Shown piece after piece: positions 11,401 to 23,580 of a stretch of 64,000 nt of DNA. This DNA comes from Viscum album (lineage: Eukaryota > Streptophyta > Magnoliopsida > Santalales > Viscaceae): NCBI GenBank assembly GCA_963277665.1, contig OY728157.1:367860067-367924066 (forward strand), written 5' to 3'. Every line of letters begins with the position of its first letter. Position 1 is the first letter of the stretch. A program made the position numbers and the translations under genes. The notes under the pieces were generated by a model. That model ran no database searches. It was given only the letters and a program-made list of their open reading frames with translations, and was not told the DNA's origin.

Positions 11401-14207
11401 TTCAACCATAAGAAAGTCACATAGAAATATTAATTGATTCATATTAGAAATAATATCCTCGATAATGGATATTGGGTATCTCACCATAAAGAAATATAAA
11501 TTAAGAGTATTCTTGGTTGTCTTCATATTTTCTAATATAATTCTCTTAAATATTGTGTATGACATGATATTCACAATTTTAGGTAAATCACCCAAATCCC
11601 ATAAAAATCATAATATATATTATAAATTATAATTTAAAAATTACAAAGATATTATTTATTCTTAATCAAACTTCTCAAAACCAAAGTAAAATAGTCTCTT
11701 ATAAGTTGTATTGTGGCCATATTATCATGGATCCACTTATGTGAATCAAAATCCTTCACAAATATGTTATTCATGTTCATTATTTATAATTTAATTTCAA
11801 TGTATTAACATTAATATTTACAAATATATATTTTATAAGAATATATCATGGTTTCATTTTGGATAGTTATTACATTTTTTCAAGATATTGAACACATTTG
11901 GTTCATTTAATAAAATACATATATTAAAATTTTTTATCATTACAATATACCCCATAAATAAATTTTATCCCTATTATTTTACTACTAAGTTCATCATAAT
12001 ATATATTGGGAAGCCATAGTTATCCACACACCTCTAGATGAATATGGGTTTATTTCTGATTTTTCATAGGATTCATTTATATGAAAAATATTATATGTGA
12101 GTTATAAAAAGAGATATCCCATTCATAATTTCATCTAGAATTATAATAAGGGAGAAAATGTTGATCCAAGTGTAAAACCTTTCTACAAACCATTAATATT
12201 ATTTATAATAAAATCAAATAAGTAGGGGATTTTATAACACAGTATCAATATGTTGGTGAAAATGTACACAATATTGGTCTCTAGAAAATATTGAGTAAAT
12301 ATTACTGTCTAATATATTAGTAGTAGTTTCATAGAATTTTCATCATTTTCACTGTTGTTGGTTTTTACCTCCCTTATTATCCCATGTATTAGGTCATTAG
12401 GATACATAATTGATAAATATCCGGTAAATAATGCTATATAATTTTAATTCTTCCCTATTTTACAAACATATGTGAGTTTGATGACCATTGACTCCAAAAT
12501 TATAGAATTTTCTCCCATATTTTTTAAAAATTATTTGAAATTCATGAAATTGAATCTTATTTCATTTCTCATACCATTATATCAAATTTATATAAGATAT
12601 TATCCTTCTACACATTTTGGTATTTTTGAGATATAAATTATTTACATGTTATTAATTAGAATTTTTGATAGATGGTTAGATTAATTTTAATATTTCCCAC
12701 CACAACCCATATCCTATTATATTTTTTTATATAGTTTATGTGTTTAACATTGAATCTAATATTAACATGGGAATTAATTCTTCATCTATTATTAAAAACA
12801 AAGTATTTAATATTAGTTAGGATATTAATATGATAATTTTTATAAATAACCATTGGAAAATTTATCCTTAAAACCTGTCACTTCAAAAAACTATCATATT
12901 ATCCACTATTTTATAAAATTCCACTTATATCAGACTCAATTTAATATATATCAATGACAATTTAAAATAAATAATTCTTAGATCAACCTTGGTTAATTGG
13001 GGTAGGTTTTCCTCATACTTATTAATCTACTCCTTAAAATTGGTATGCAAATTTACAAGTACCTTTCTTAATATATTCTAAACCAAAAAATAATATAAAT
13101 TTATTCTCTTAATTCACAACATATATTTTCTGAAAAAATATTAATCATTATGAAAATAATATTCCTAGGTATGTATATACCCTATTTAAACACCCCAAAT
13201 AAGTTACCTTTCCCCAAACTAGTAGAATCACTAAGACATTATGCCAAAATTAGTTTTTATATTCTTATAAATACTATCTCTATCTTTTAGCCTCATATTT
13301 ATTACTCACTAGTTAATAAAGTCAAAAACTAAGCAATAAATAATAATTTTAAAAATTACATAAAAATCAACAAAAATATAATGGATCAATATTAATTAAA
13401 TCAATAATTAATTATAAGGCTGTCAATATTATCTAATTACGTATTAATAAAAATATTACATTTTACTTACACAATATCAAGATTATTCTAAACTAATAGT
13501 TATCTGCACTGTAATCATGTGTTCCTTAATAGTCATCCACATAAAATATAATATTTTAATAAAAACGCATATAATGGTTATTAAAACAATTTAAAATATA
13601 TTTCAACAACATTAATTTAGATACATAAAACAAAAATCTATAGTTATTTCACATAATCAACAAACCATTTTAAATATTCTAGAGTAACATTGATGAATAA
13701 AAATCACTAATAAAAATAGCTACGATTATCCCAAAATGGTTTTATTTCTATGAGAATCCACATAATAACAATTTTACCAAAACATTAGGATGTTATCTAT
13801 TACATAGACATATTCCTAGGAATTTAATAAAAGTTCACATATCCTAATTTCAAAATAAAATGTTAATTATTTTCTTGACATTAAAACATATACTATACTA
13901 AAGGGTAATAATTTATGATCAACCTTATCTTATTATAACTTTTCCTCAATAATCCTTAAAATCTATAAATTTATAAGAATGTTTCATCTGATACAAACTT
14001 TGACTCCCCCCTAAACCACACTTCTAGTTCTATATCCTTAAACAAAAATAATATATAAACTATTTGATACTACCTATAAAAGCATTGATATAACCATCCA
14101 TAATTATAAAATAAATATTCATTAATTGAATATCATATATATCAATGATATATTTATGTTTATATAATTATAGAATTATTACACGTTATGTAACAATACA
14201 TCCCACA
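8471..14207. other. Long AT-rich intergenic stretch, nothing recognised
   Basis: About 5.7 kb of A/T-rich, CpG-poor DNA. No gag/pol motif, LTR pair, primer site or RNA gene was recognised on either strand. A TTTAAATCTCATGA near 9230 could be the C-to-T decayed remains of a tRNA-type box B but is too weak to call. Confidence 0.5.
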
Positions 14208-14212
14208 TTCAC
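14208..14212. repeat. Target site duplication TTCAC, left copy
   Basis: TTCAC immediately precedes the TGT start of the solo LTR and is repeated exactly after its terminal ACA at 17507-17511. Five-base duplications are characteristic of Ty3/gypsy integration. Confidence 0.9.
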
Positions 14213-14360
14213 TGTCACGAACCAACCCGGGTTGGTTGATTAAAAATAATAATTATTATAAATTTTCTAATTGTTATTATTATTATTTTTTTAATAATGT
14301 TTTATTCCAATGATGTTTTATTTTTATTATTATCATTTGACTATTTATTTAATTATTTTA

Positions 14361-14362
<2 letters not shown>

Positions 14363-14398
<36 letters not shown>
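14363..14398. repeat. (TTA)n microsatellite in the LTR U3
   Basis: Twelve or so uninterrupted ATT/TTA trinucleotides lie just upstream of the putative LTR promoter. Confidence 0.95.
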
Positions 14399-14407
14399 TT
14401 TGTTTGA

Positions 14408-14440
14408 ATATATATATATATAATCCTAACCCTAATCCCT
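14408..14440 (+). promoter_or_regulatory. LTR core promoter: TATA run plus telo-box-like initiator
   Basis: An alternating TA run (14408-14422) is followed directly by CCTAACCCTAATCCC and then a CT-rich tract, marking the switch from AT-rich U3 to the C-rich leader. TATA followed by an AACCCTAA-type element and a pyrimidine tract is a common layout at plant transcription starts. Initiation near 14440 is inferred, not shown. Confidence 0.6.
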
Positions 14441-17400
14441 CCCTCTCTCTCCCGCAGCCTCCCCCCCTTCTCTCTCCCTCACCCAGCATCGGCTTTCACC
14501 AGGCCCTCCCTTGCTCTTCTTCTGCTCCGACAGATCGGACCGGTGTGTCCCCTCCCGTCCAGCAAGTAGCGTGCGACGCCCCTACCGCCATCCCATTCTC
14601 CGCCTTGGCCCTCCGTGATCTCCCCACCCCCCTTGTGCCTCACCTCTCGACCACCTCCTACTCATGCCCTTTTTCCCTCCATCATCGGCTACCACTCGGA
14701 CCTCCCTTCCCTCAACAGTGCTCTGCCATACTCCTCCTCCCTTGTCCGACTCCGGCCAGTACCGGCGGCATGACCTCGTTACTTCGCGGTCGGACAAATC
14801 CTGCACAGTGAACCCCTGTCCCAGCCTCTGCATTGCGCACCTTCCCTGGCCGGATTCTCCTCTTGCTCCGACATCTCCCCGTCGGCACCCCGCTCTGGCC
14901 AAACCCCCCCTTGTTCAGCGCCTCCCACGTCTGCAGTGACCTCCCCGACCAGAATCCTCTTCGGCACACAACTCCTACGGCGTTTTCCGTCCTCGCGGCG
15001 CGATTGACCTCTCCTCTTCTCCCGCTGGTGTTGCGAATAGTCCTTGGGTGTACTCTTCCTCCTCTGGAGGTTTCGTCACAATCATGCGCCTTTGAGGTAG
15101 ATGAATTCGTGTTCTTCCTATTCCGAAGCATTCTTTTTTTGCTTGCGTTGCTTTGAATGTTAGTTTCACTTGATTCACTACTTGGAGATATATCTAATTA
15201 GTCCATTATGATGTTTATGGGTTGTTATAGCATGTTAGAATTGGTTTTTGAACTGTTTCTTTTTTATGATTGTGTATTCTAATACCCAATTTTGTTTTAA
15301 TCACCTAGTGAAATTTTTTCGGGATGTTTTCTTGAGAGTATAATTTTTTAAATTATGTTTCAAAGTGATTGTCCTATTACTTATATGTGTGCATGTGACG
15401 AGTGTTTTTTTTGTTTTTTTTATGTCATTTGGGTTTTTAAAAAAATGGACTTCGATATTTTATGTGGTGAAATGCGAATGCATTTATGGTGGGTTTTTAC
15501 AAAGGGGTTTTATGAAATGGATAATTAACGGAAAAAGTATTTTGAGAAGTGGTTTTTGTGTGTCTTGTAATGCTTGGTTTATGTTTAATATTTTGTACCT
15601 AGCTCATGGGGAGTAGGGTACGTTCTTATGGAAGCCAGCTGTGTGATGTTTAGCAGTTTTTATTAAATTTGCAGTTTATCAATTTAACTACGCAAGTGGT
15701 GCACTTTCGGACATGGTGTGTTGAGAGTTCACACTTAAATATAAAAAGTTGTTTTGAAAAGTTTTTGTGTGTGTAAAGGTATGGTTTCTATTTAGATCTG
15801 TTTAATAAATTTTAAAGTTGTTTAGTAAATAATGTTGAAGGTGCGAGTTTCATTTTGAAAATGTTTCAAGGTTCTTCTTTCACGTTGTTTGTTCGTTTGT
15901 ATTGTTTTGAGTTTGTGTTTATGCGTTTTAGTTGTGCCATTTTTGCAGTGTGTCGGCGAGGAAGACTCACCTTTCTGCGGTTGGCGGCTTGCACGTGTTT
16001 GAGCGTCTGTGTAAGGCGTGACGTGCCACTGTGTTTGGACTGTGAGTAGAGGTAGGTCCCCCATTGCACTTACCATTAGATTTAGAATTTATTAATTTCT
16101 TGTTGTTTTATTAATTTTTAATGAATTAGAAATAATATTAGATAATAAAACATTAAATTATTGTTTAGTGCGAAAAGAGCTGTTTATTTTATACCGAACA
16201 CTTGTGACATTTTCTTGACGGGCGAACACCCAGTTTTGAAAGAATTCTCGTTTGGACTTTAAACATAATTCACAGAACTTCAAATCTGCTTCTAGTTTTA
16301 AAGATAAATAATTTCTCCTGAACAAGTGTTTTGAACTTTTTGAGAAATGAGGTTTTACTTTAAATTTGGTTAAGGCCCGTTTGGCACTTTAATGAAATGG
16401 ATTATCTTAGAAATCCCAATTGGGGGTGATCTTTGGTGTGCGTTGTTTGCGTGATCTGTATGTGATGTTTGTACATCGTGACTGATTTATTTACATTGTA
16501 GACGCACCCCCTTTTTATAGCTTGTGTTGACATGGGAACCTGGCATATTGAGTGAATTTTCTGAGAACGATTGCTGCAGTAGTTTAGACCACGCACTAGC
16601 TAGTGGCCCCATAACAGGGGAATACTGAGTTATTGCTGCTATGGGGATTGGGCCCCTCGGTTAGGCCATGCAGGGCTATGCCGGGTAGTATTATGGGCGT
16701 TATGATGTCATCGAGTTATGCCATGCCTTCAGGATGAGTCACATGTCTAGTACGTTCTGGATTGTTCACGATCTCTTAGGTTCGACCCATGATTCTTTTA
16801 GTGTTTATTTGTGTGTGGCAGACGATTGAAAGGTCTAGTTTGGTTACTGACCCTTGTGTGCCACTTTACCATTTCCCTTAGTGTGTGTTGTGTGTGATTC
16901 TCATTTTGACCAACAACTAAAGTTTGGTTTTATAATTGTTCGCAAAATGTTTTAAAAAGGCAATGCACCTGTTCTTTCAACATTAAACATGTTCTAAATT
17001 AAAAATGGAAATAATCTGTTACTTGTTTTAGAAATGAAAGTGTGTGGAAAACATATTTTATATAATTTAGTTTAAACCTGGAATTGATAAATTCTTTATT
17101 TATTGGTATGTGCATTGGGATAGAATTTGTCGGGCCTACCTACTGAGTTTTAATACTCACGCCTATAGTGCTTTCTTGTTTTTAGTTATGTTGCAGGTTC
17201 CAGATTCAGTTGTTCACCTTGAGAGATGTTGGTTGTGGTATTGGAGAGTGACCCATGGGGTCACTTGGAGTTGGATCGTGGTTAGTTTAGTAGTGGTGTT
17301 GGTTGATCTTTCTTTCTTCATTTTGTTGTTCTGTTTTATTTTCCACTGTTTAGTTTATTTTTCATTTGGGCCAAATCATTCCCAGCTGTTTACTTTTGAT

Positions 17401-17506
17401 GCCCGACACTAGTTTCCAGCCCGTGGGGATCGGGAACGCCCTTCGGGCCATGTCGCGAGCCGGCTCGGGTGACCGGTTCAGGGTCGACCCAGGTTGGTTC
17501 GTGACA

Positions 17507-17511
17507 TTCAC
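17507..17511. repeat. Target site duplication TTCAC, right copy
   Basis: Exact repeat of 14208-14212. Removing the LTR and one copy gives a continuous AT-rich pre-insertion site. Confidence 0.9.
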
Positions 17512-17841
17512 TGTATCAAGAGGAATATTTTTCACACTATATAATGATTCATCAATATAACCAATAAATTTTCCACAAAATTAATCCTTCTAAACGAGAA
17601 AAATGTACTAATTTGATTCATAACTATAGAAAATATAAATATAAGAAGGGGTGAGCTCAAACACACTTTAAGGGAAGACATTAAACATAAGAATTATAGG
17701 TATTATCGTTGTAAAATTTTGATTGTAAGAAAAGGAAACAAACATGAATCCAAAATCAAGTTGAAACTTGGCGAATTCTATAAACATGAAAATAAATTAA
17801 AATAGTTATATAAATAATACTGATCTTATAGTAATTTAATT

Positions 17842-20469
17842 TGTAATGTCCTTACATTTTTTTGTAAACAATGTTGAGTTTTTTTAATTACTCTATTCCT
17901 ATGATATTTAATTTCTTTTATGGGTTTTTAAGAGGTTTTTTATAGAGAAAATGGGATATAGAACCATTGGTTGGAATTTGGTAGGAGACTATGCCATGTG
18001 GTGGTTGTAAGGAATCCACATGCCTGCTAGTGGGAAGCCACCAGCCACCGGGTGTACTAAAATAACATTAGTGGTTTCTCTAAGTACAATAAAATTTTAA
18101 TTAGGTACCACTATCCAATCATTGGTGCCACCAATCACCTACTAAATCCAACTAGATGGCTGGTGAGCCCAATATGAGGGTGTATTTAATTCACCCCATG
18201 GGTTATAAATTCACAAGTGTTAATAACTTGTATAATACCAAATTCTATACAACGCCGATTTTGAATTAGATACCTTTCTCATTTGTATCATATCTACCCC
18301 ATACATGTTCTCATGACACCTTAATTTTTTGAATGATATAATGATTCTAGAATGTTACGATATTCTTAATTCAGCACAAATTTCTTATTCCTCTTTGGTA
18401 GGTTTTCTTGGATAATTGAGGGATCATTTTTTATGATGATTTAATGGTGAATTGCCACTTTCTTTATATACATGAGATAGATCTGGCATGTTCACAATGT
18501 TTCTTCTTTAGGTCAAGATCTATCATCGAAAATAGATGTTAAATTGGTATGTTTATAACTCATCATCACATACATATTATTGATAGTGTATTGAAAAGGT
18601 AACATTATTCCCTTGATGGTCCATATTAAAATTAGTGGATGATTCAACATGTTAGTGAAAAGCAACCTGACATTATTGAGGACTCTCAAGAATTTGTTTT
18701 TCTAGGTACGTTTGTATATATTGATTGTCATAATGAAATATTCTACATGAATTCCATATTGAATTTATTTTTTATTAATGGATTTATGGTGGATTTATAT
18801 TCATTTTATAAACCAAATATTCTATTATACATATGGAGAGGAATTTATGATCCATTCATTGATTTACAATTGATCTATTGAGTTAGCATCATGTCCATTA
18901 ATATACCACTAATTTGGTTTCATTAATGGACCCCATGATGTATGTGATTATATAACCACCTTCAGAACATGGAATCTCTCTAGGTATCATTTTTAAATAT
19001 ATTTTTAAATGAACCAAAATCCATGTTAAGAATCCATAATATTTGAGCTGGTTCTCTATGGGTCTTTAACATGATTTGGTCTTCAAAACATGAGGAACCT
19101 AATACTTATTCATCAAAATCCTTGAGTTGGTGAGTAACTTACGTTTTAGGGATCCTAAAGACATTTTTTACTAGGTATGACTGACCTGTTATGTTTCTTG
19201 TCTTCCATTATTGGTTGAGATCACTTGTGGATGAGTATGTATCTCAAGAGGATCATTTAATTATGCTTGATTACATAAGTATCATTTCTTAATGTATTAC
19301 CAGGCTTATTTTTTCACAAGAATTATCTATTACTACTTATTCTTATGATGATATCCTATTCTTTCCTTGTATTTTCTACCCTATTATGTTTGTTACCATT
19401 CCTTTGGAGTACTTTTTCTCAGTGCTCGAAATAGTTTGACCATCAAGACATAGTTTTCCTTTAGTTGTTTAGATTGAACATCGTGAGATGATGAAGATGA
19501 TGGAGATGAGAACAAGGTTGGCATATAATGATGAATCAAGGAATTCATTTAATATTATACACTCAAGGCCTAGTAGATTCCATGTACCATTTTCATTAGA
19601 TTCAAAGTGCATTTTGAGTATCAAAAGAACCTGATGCCTAATGGTTTCATAGTATCATTTTTCACATGATGCCTAGTGTATTTTTAGTTGTGTATTCACA
19701 TGGTTCATTGAAGACACCCTACAATATGTTCACAATCCTTTTGTATTTTTTTGATTTCTTCTTAGATTATATAATTATCCATATTTCGTGAAGATAAAGA
19801 AATTACATATTAGGTTTTTAGCATTTCTATAGCACAAGATTGATTGGTACATGATTATGTATTAATTATATTTCCTTTCACATTTATTGTTATCTTGGAA
19901 TACACGTTTTATAACTATTAACAGATATTAATGATGAATTGGTGGTGTTCAACCAGGTTGTATTACAAACATTGAGTAATGAAATGTCGATACATGTGTA
20001 GTATTCATGAATAGATGGCCATGTAAGGGAAAGGGATCATGAAATATGGTTGAAAATTGGGGAATGAATGATGTAGAAGACCAGGGTATAGACAAAAGAA
20101 CTCTATATTGTTTTACTTATTTATCTACATAAACATACATTTTTGTATTTCATACCAAACTAGTAGCTTTTTTATTTGATATATGACATATGTGCCTTTT
20201 GATATTATATTATGATGTCGTATATTATACATTATTACATTGATTTGTATATATTTATTATTATTATAAGTGTTATTATATGATACTATGGGAATATTCT
20301 ACCTACAAAATGTTTTTTGACTCTCACTACTAGTCGACAACATCTTATGTAGTGGAGGAATGGATGACGAATTGTGGCCCTTTGGTTCGGACCTGATTGT
20401 TTTGGTAAGGGAATGACAAGAATGTATTAAAGAACCATTTTCTTATTTTCTATTGAATTTTTTTTGACA
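17842..20469 (+). mobile_element. 5' LTR of element C
   Basis: The start TGTAATGTCC at 17842 matches the outer end of element A's left LTR (TGTAATGTCCC). The 3' end is set by a terminal TGACA followed at once by a degraded primer site. ACCTACAAAATG...GACTCTCAC at 20301-20327 matches the U5 landmark of the solo LTR. The length (2,628 bp) is close to element A's 2,701 bp. No second copy was found in the window, so the 5' boundary rests on motif and length only. Confidence 0.5.
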
Positions 20470-20487
20470 TGGTATAAAAGAGATAGG
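20470..20487 (+). other. Primer binding site of element C (degraded tRNA-Met type)
   Basis: TGGTATAAAAGAGATAGG directly follows the LTR terminal ACA. The initiator tRNA-Met site begins TGGTATCAGAG; the intervening changes fit decay. Confidence 0.55.
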
Positions 20488-21380
20488 ATGCGTGGGTCTC
20501 TAGAAGTGGAGTTATCATGTGTATCGATATATCATGCATAAATATTTTTCTATGTTAATATTTATGGGATTTTTATTACCGTTTTATGGGATTTTGGTTA
20601 CATTCATGAATCATGACTAGGAAGGTAGGATCATAAGCCATATATATACATTTATTTGTGTTTCATAGTAAATTTTTTAATATATTGAATTTTTCTATAC
20701 ATTCAGGCAATAAATATATTAATTATTATTTGATATATATTTTTCTATAATGTTTTGATAAACCATTGATACCGTAATTAAATATAAATTTAGTATGTTG
20801 TTTTGATTTTAAATATATTACTCTGACCAACACATAGGTATTGAGGAACTTGTTCAGTACTTAGAGGGACATAACTTTGGTTTGAGTATCCTCATAGGAG
20901 AATATTTTTGTGATCATATATACCAATTATAATTTTTCCTATATGGATTAAAATGATTCCATAACATTATTTAATATTTCACACTAAATGAGACTAATCT
21001 GATTACCAGCTGATATGGGTCAGGGTGCTCCAACTGCAGAGGATTCCCTTATTCCACCCCTTTTACATAAGTGGATATTTAAGAGAATTATCCCAAAACA
21101 TATCTAGTATCATAAGAAGTATGTCCTCACCAACCAATATTCTTTCAAGTAGTCCAATCCCTGGGTAAAGGGGCATCAATGTTTATGGAAGACTATGCCA
21201 GAGACATTCAAATCCGGCATCCACCAATCATTAAGCACACTGGAATACCATGAGATACAAAGGACTAGATATAATTCATTAACATAAATTTTTACCTTGT
21301 TTATAATCCAAAGGGATGTAAGGTGAAGCTGGTATCATTCATTCTATTAGGTCATCCATAATGTAGTGGTAATTATTTTA

Positions 21381-21480
21381 TATTATTGTAGATGGGAGTG
21401 CATCACCTAGGAGGCATTCAAGGACATGTTATTTATGGAATTGTTTCCTAATCGGATAAACCAAGATCGATTTGTTCACA
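21381..21480 (+). pseudogene. gag (capsid region) fragment of element C
   Basis: The translation shows WECIT, a stop in place of the usual tryptophan, then EAFKDMLFMELFPNRINQDR. This matches the Ty3/gypsy gag pattern (WxxF..F...YFP) of the retrotransposon gag domain. The rest of gag on either side is too degraded to align by eye. Confidence 0.5.
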
Positions 21481-22399
21481 TTATAGATCGATAATAGGAT
21501 TCCATGATGTTATTTTTATACTACACATGTTTAAATGATATTTTTTCTATTTCTCATCTCTTGGATAAAAAGGTGAATAAAAGACTAGGAAGTTCGATAT
21601 TAAACTGCATGACATCATTTTTCAGGATCTATGTTTGGTATTGATGATATTTTAGAAAAATATATATGAAGCATTGGATTTTTATATGTTATTTGAGGAG
21701 TATTAATAAATTGGTCTTCTTTTAAACTTCAATGCTCATAAAGGTTGTCCTCCAACATCTACGGTGAGTATATCATCTGGTATTAGGAAGAGGAAAAGCT
21801 AGGATATCTAGGAGATTAATGGTATATTGGTTTATTAGTTATTTTCTTCATTAATTACCATGGTATGAGTGCATAAATAATTTAATATTTAAAAAAAATA
21901 TACCCCACTAGAAGGTCTACATAGCAGTTTAGATCATGTGTCAGTAATAAAAAAATTTGAGGTATCTCCACCTATACTTTATTAGAGATTTATAGAATGG
22001 GTTTCATATGGGATTGAGGTAGACATTGTCATGGGACATGGTATCATTTTTTCCCTCATTTGTAGTATCAAATGATGATTAATTATAGAAAAAGTTATTT
22101 TGGGGCTTCTATTAATGATCAAGTAAACTTATGAGTTGATTTACCTTGATACATTATGAAGAATAATAATGGATTAACATTAATGAGGCATAGAGTTCCC
22201 AAAATCATTATCAGTTACGGAAATTTTTATGAATTCATGACTCAAGGGACGATGATTTTCAATGTTATTATTGGCATAAACTAGATATTGAGTTTATAAT
22301 ATCACATTAATTCCTATTAGATATTAATATAATTTATATCGCTTAAAGAAGATAATTTTTTGATAACCATTGATTAAGATTTGGGAAAAGGTAGAGTTA

Positions 22400-23580
22400 G
22401 TCAATGGATTTGTCATATTATGATTATCATGGATTAGATTGTGGGCATGGATCATTTGGAATGTTTTTTGGATCCCCCTTAACCATCCCTACAGTTATGG
22501 ATTTGTATTAGGATGTCTTTCGATATAAAATTTCAGTAAATCCACAAATCCCAAGAGTTTAGTTTGAAGTATAACTCATTTTGGTTGAAAATTTTTTTTA
22601 TTCCCATCTAATCAAATGGAACCAGATATGTTGAAGGAGTTCAAGGTATATATTAGGGACATATAATTGAAGGGATTTATCAGGATGTGTAATTATCCAT
22701 GTAGAGCACCAATTTTTTCTCCTAGAAGAAAAATGGTTGTATTATAATCTATATAGAATATAGTAAGATGAACATGGTGCTCCACATGGATAATTACACA
22801 TCCTGATAAATCCCTTCAATTCGATGTCCCTAATATATACCTTTAACTCCTTCAATATGTCTGGTTCCACTTGATATGTTGGGAATAAAAATTGTGATGA
22901 ACATAAGATGAACATGGTGATAATGAAGAATTGGTATCCCTTTCCCTTGATCTAAGAACATTTTTATCAGTTTTTGAGATCATGGTGGTTTTTTATGATT
23001 GATCTCTGACTAGGATATCACATATTGTTAGTTAGGGAGGTTGAAATTCTGAAGATGGTGTTTTAGTGAAAGTATAAATTATACCATTACATGGTTATGT
23101 AATTTGGATTGATGAATGTACTAGTAGTGTTCATGAACCCCATAAACAATATTTTCACCCTTACCATGACTTGTTCATTGTGTTTTTCATTAATAACATC
23201 CTCAGTTACTCATGGACCCCCGAGTATCATTCCAAACATCTTAAAATAATCTAGAGAAAGCATTATGCGTATTCACTTAATACCATGAAATAAAATTGTA
23301 TCTTTTAGAATAATGAGGTGAAATTCTTGGGGCTAGTAGTTTCTAATACTGCAATATTAGTTTATCAAGAGATTTTGGATATAGAGAAGTCCTAGAAACA
23401 TCTGGGAATTTTGTTTGAGTTCATGATACTTCTTGTTTTAGCAGGATACTACTGACATTTTTGTAGTACTTATCCCATCTATCATCACCCATGAATACAC
23501 TTAAGAATAAGGGAGTAATTTAATAGTGGATCAAATAGTGTAAAAATGATTTTCTTGATCTCAATATGGGGTTAAAAATA
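22400..23580 (+). pseudogene. Protease C-terminus and reverse transcriptase of element C, inactivated
   Basis: IVGMDHLE near 22431 matches the end of gypsy protease (VxGMDWL). RT follows: KGFIRMCNYPCRAPIF (finger/palm start), KNWYPFPLI, FMIDLxLGYH, then FIVFFINNILSYSWTPEYHS around 23174-23233. The catalytic box that reads F(I/V)DD in active elements is INN here (23189-23197), both aspartates replaced by asparagine, as G-to-A decay would give. The thumb continues with EVKFLGLVVSN and LAGYYxHF. A 140-bp insertion at about 22765-22904 splits the frame; on either side the RT reading is otherwise collinear. Many stops are present. Confidence 0.75.
22590..22893. repeat. Inverted repeat inside RT: ~120-bp arms, 63-bp spacer
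   Basis: Bases 22590-22711 reappear as their reverse complement at 22775-22893 with a few mismatches and small indels. For example GGATGTGTAATTATCCATGT in the left arm matches ACATGGATAATTACACATCC in the right arm. The inverted copy is bounded by a perfect 15-bp direct repeat AAGATGAACATGGTG at 22765-22779 and 22905-22919. The left arm is the genuine RT coding strand; the right arm is the inserted antisense copy. A transcript would fold into a long hairpin. Confidence 0.85.

Larger units (their letters stand above)
14213..17506 (+). mobile_element. Solo LTR, 3,294 bp, of a Ty3/gypsy (Del/Tekay-like) element
   Basis: The unit starts TGTCACGAACCAACC and ends GGTTGGTTCGTGACA, an inverted pair, between perfect 5-bp direct repeats TTCAC. 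No internal domain (primer site, gag, pol) is present, so this is a solo LTR left by recombination between two LTRs. Inside, in order, are an ATT-rich U3, a TATA run, a C-rich leader (about 14430-15130) rich in CpG, a G+T-rich stretch, and a late landmark TACTGAGT...ACTCAC...TTGCAGG at 17141-17197. A similar landmark occurs near the U5 ends of elements B and C. It is read on + because TATA, leader and landmark follow in that order. Intact duplications and abundant CpG indicate a recent insertion. Open frames in the C-rich leader are compositional artefacts. Confidence 0.85.

Noticed and set aside
14404..15178. Several overlapping ORFs on both strands (Pro/Ser-rich and Gly/Arg-rich) in the solo LTR leader
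   Set aside because: They follow from the C-rich, stop-poor composition; multiple frames on both strands are open at once and none shows a domain.
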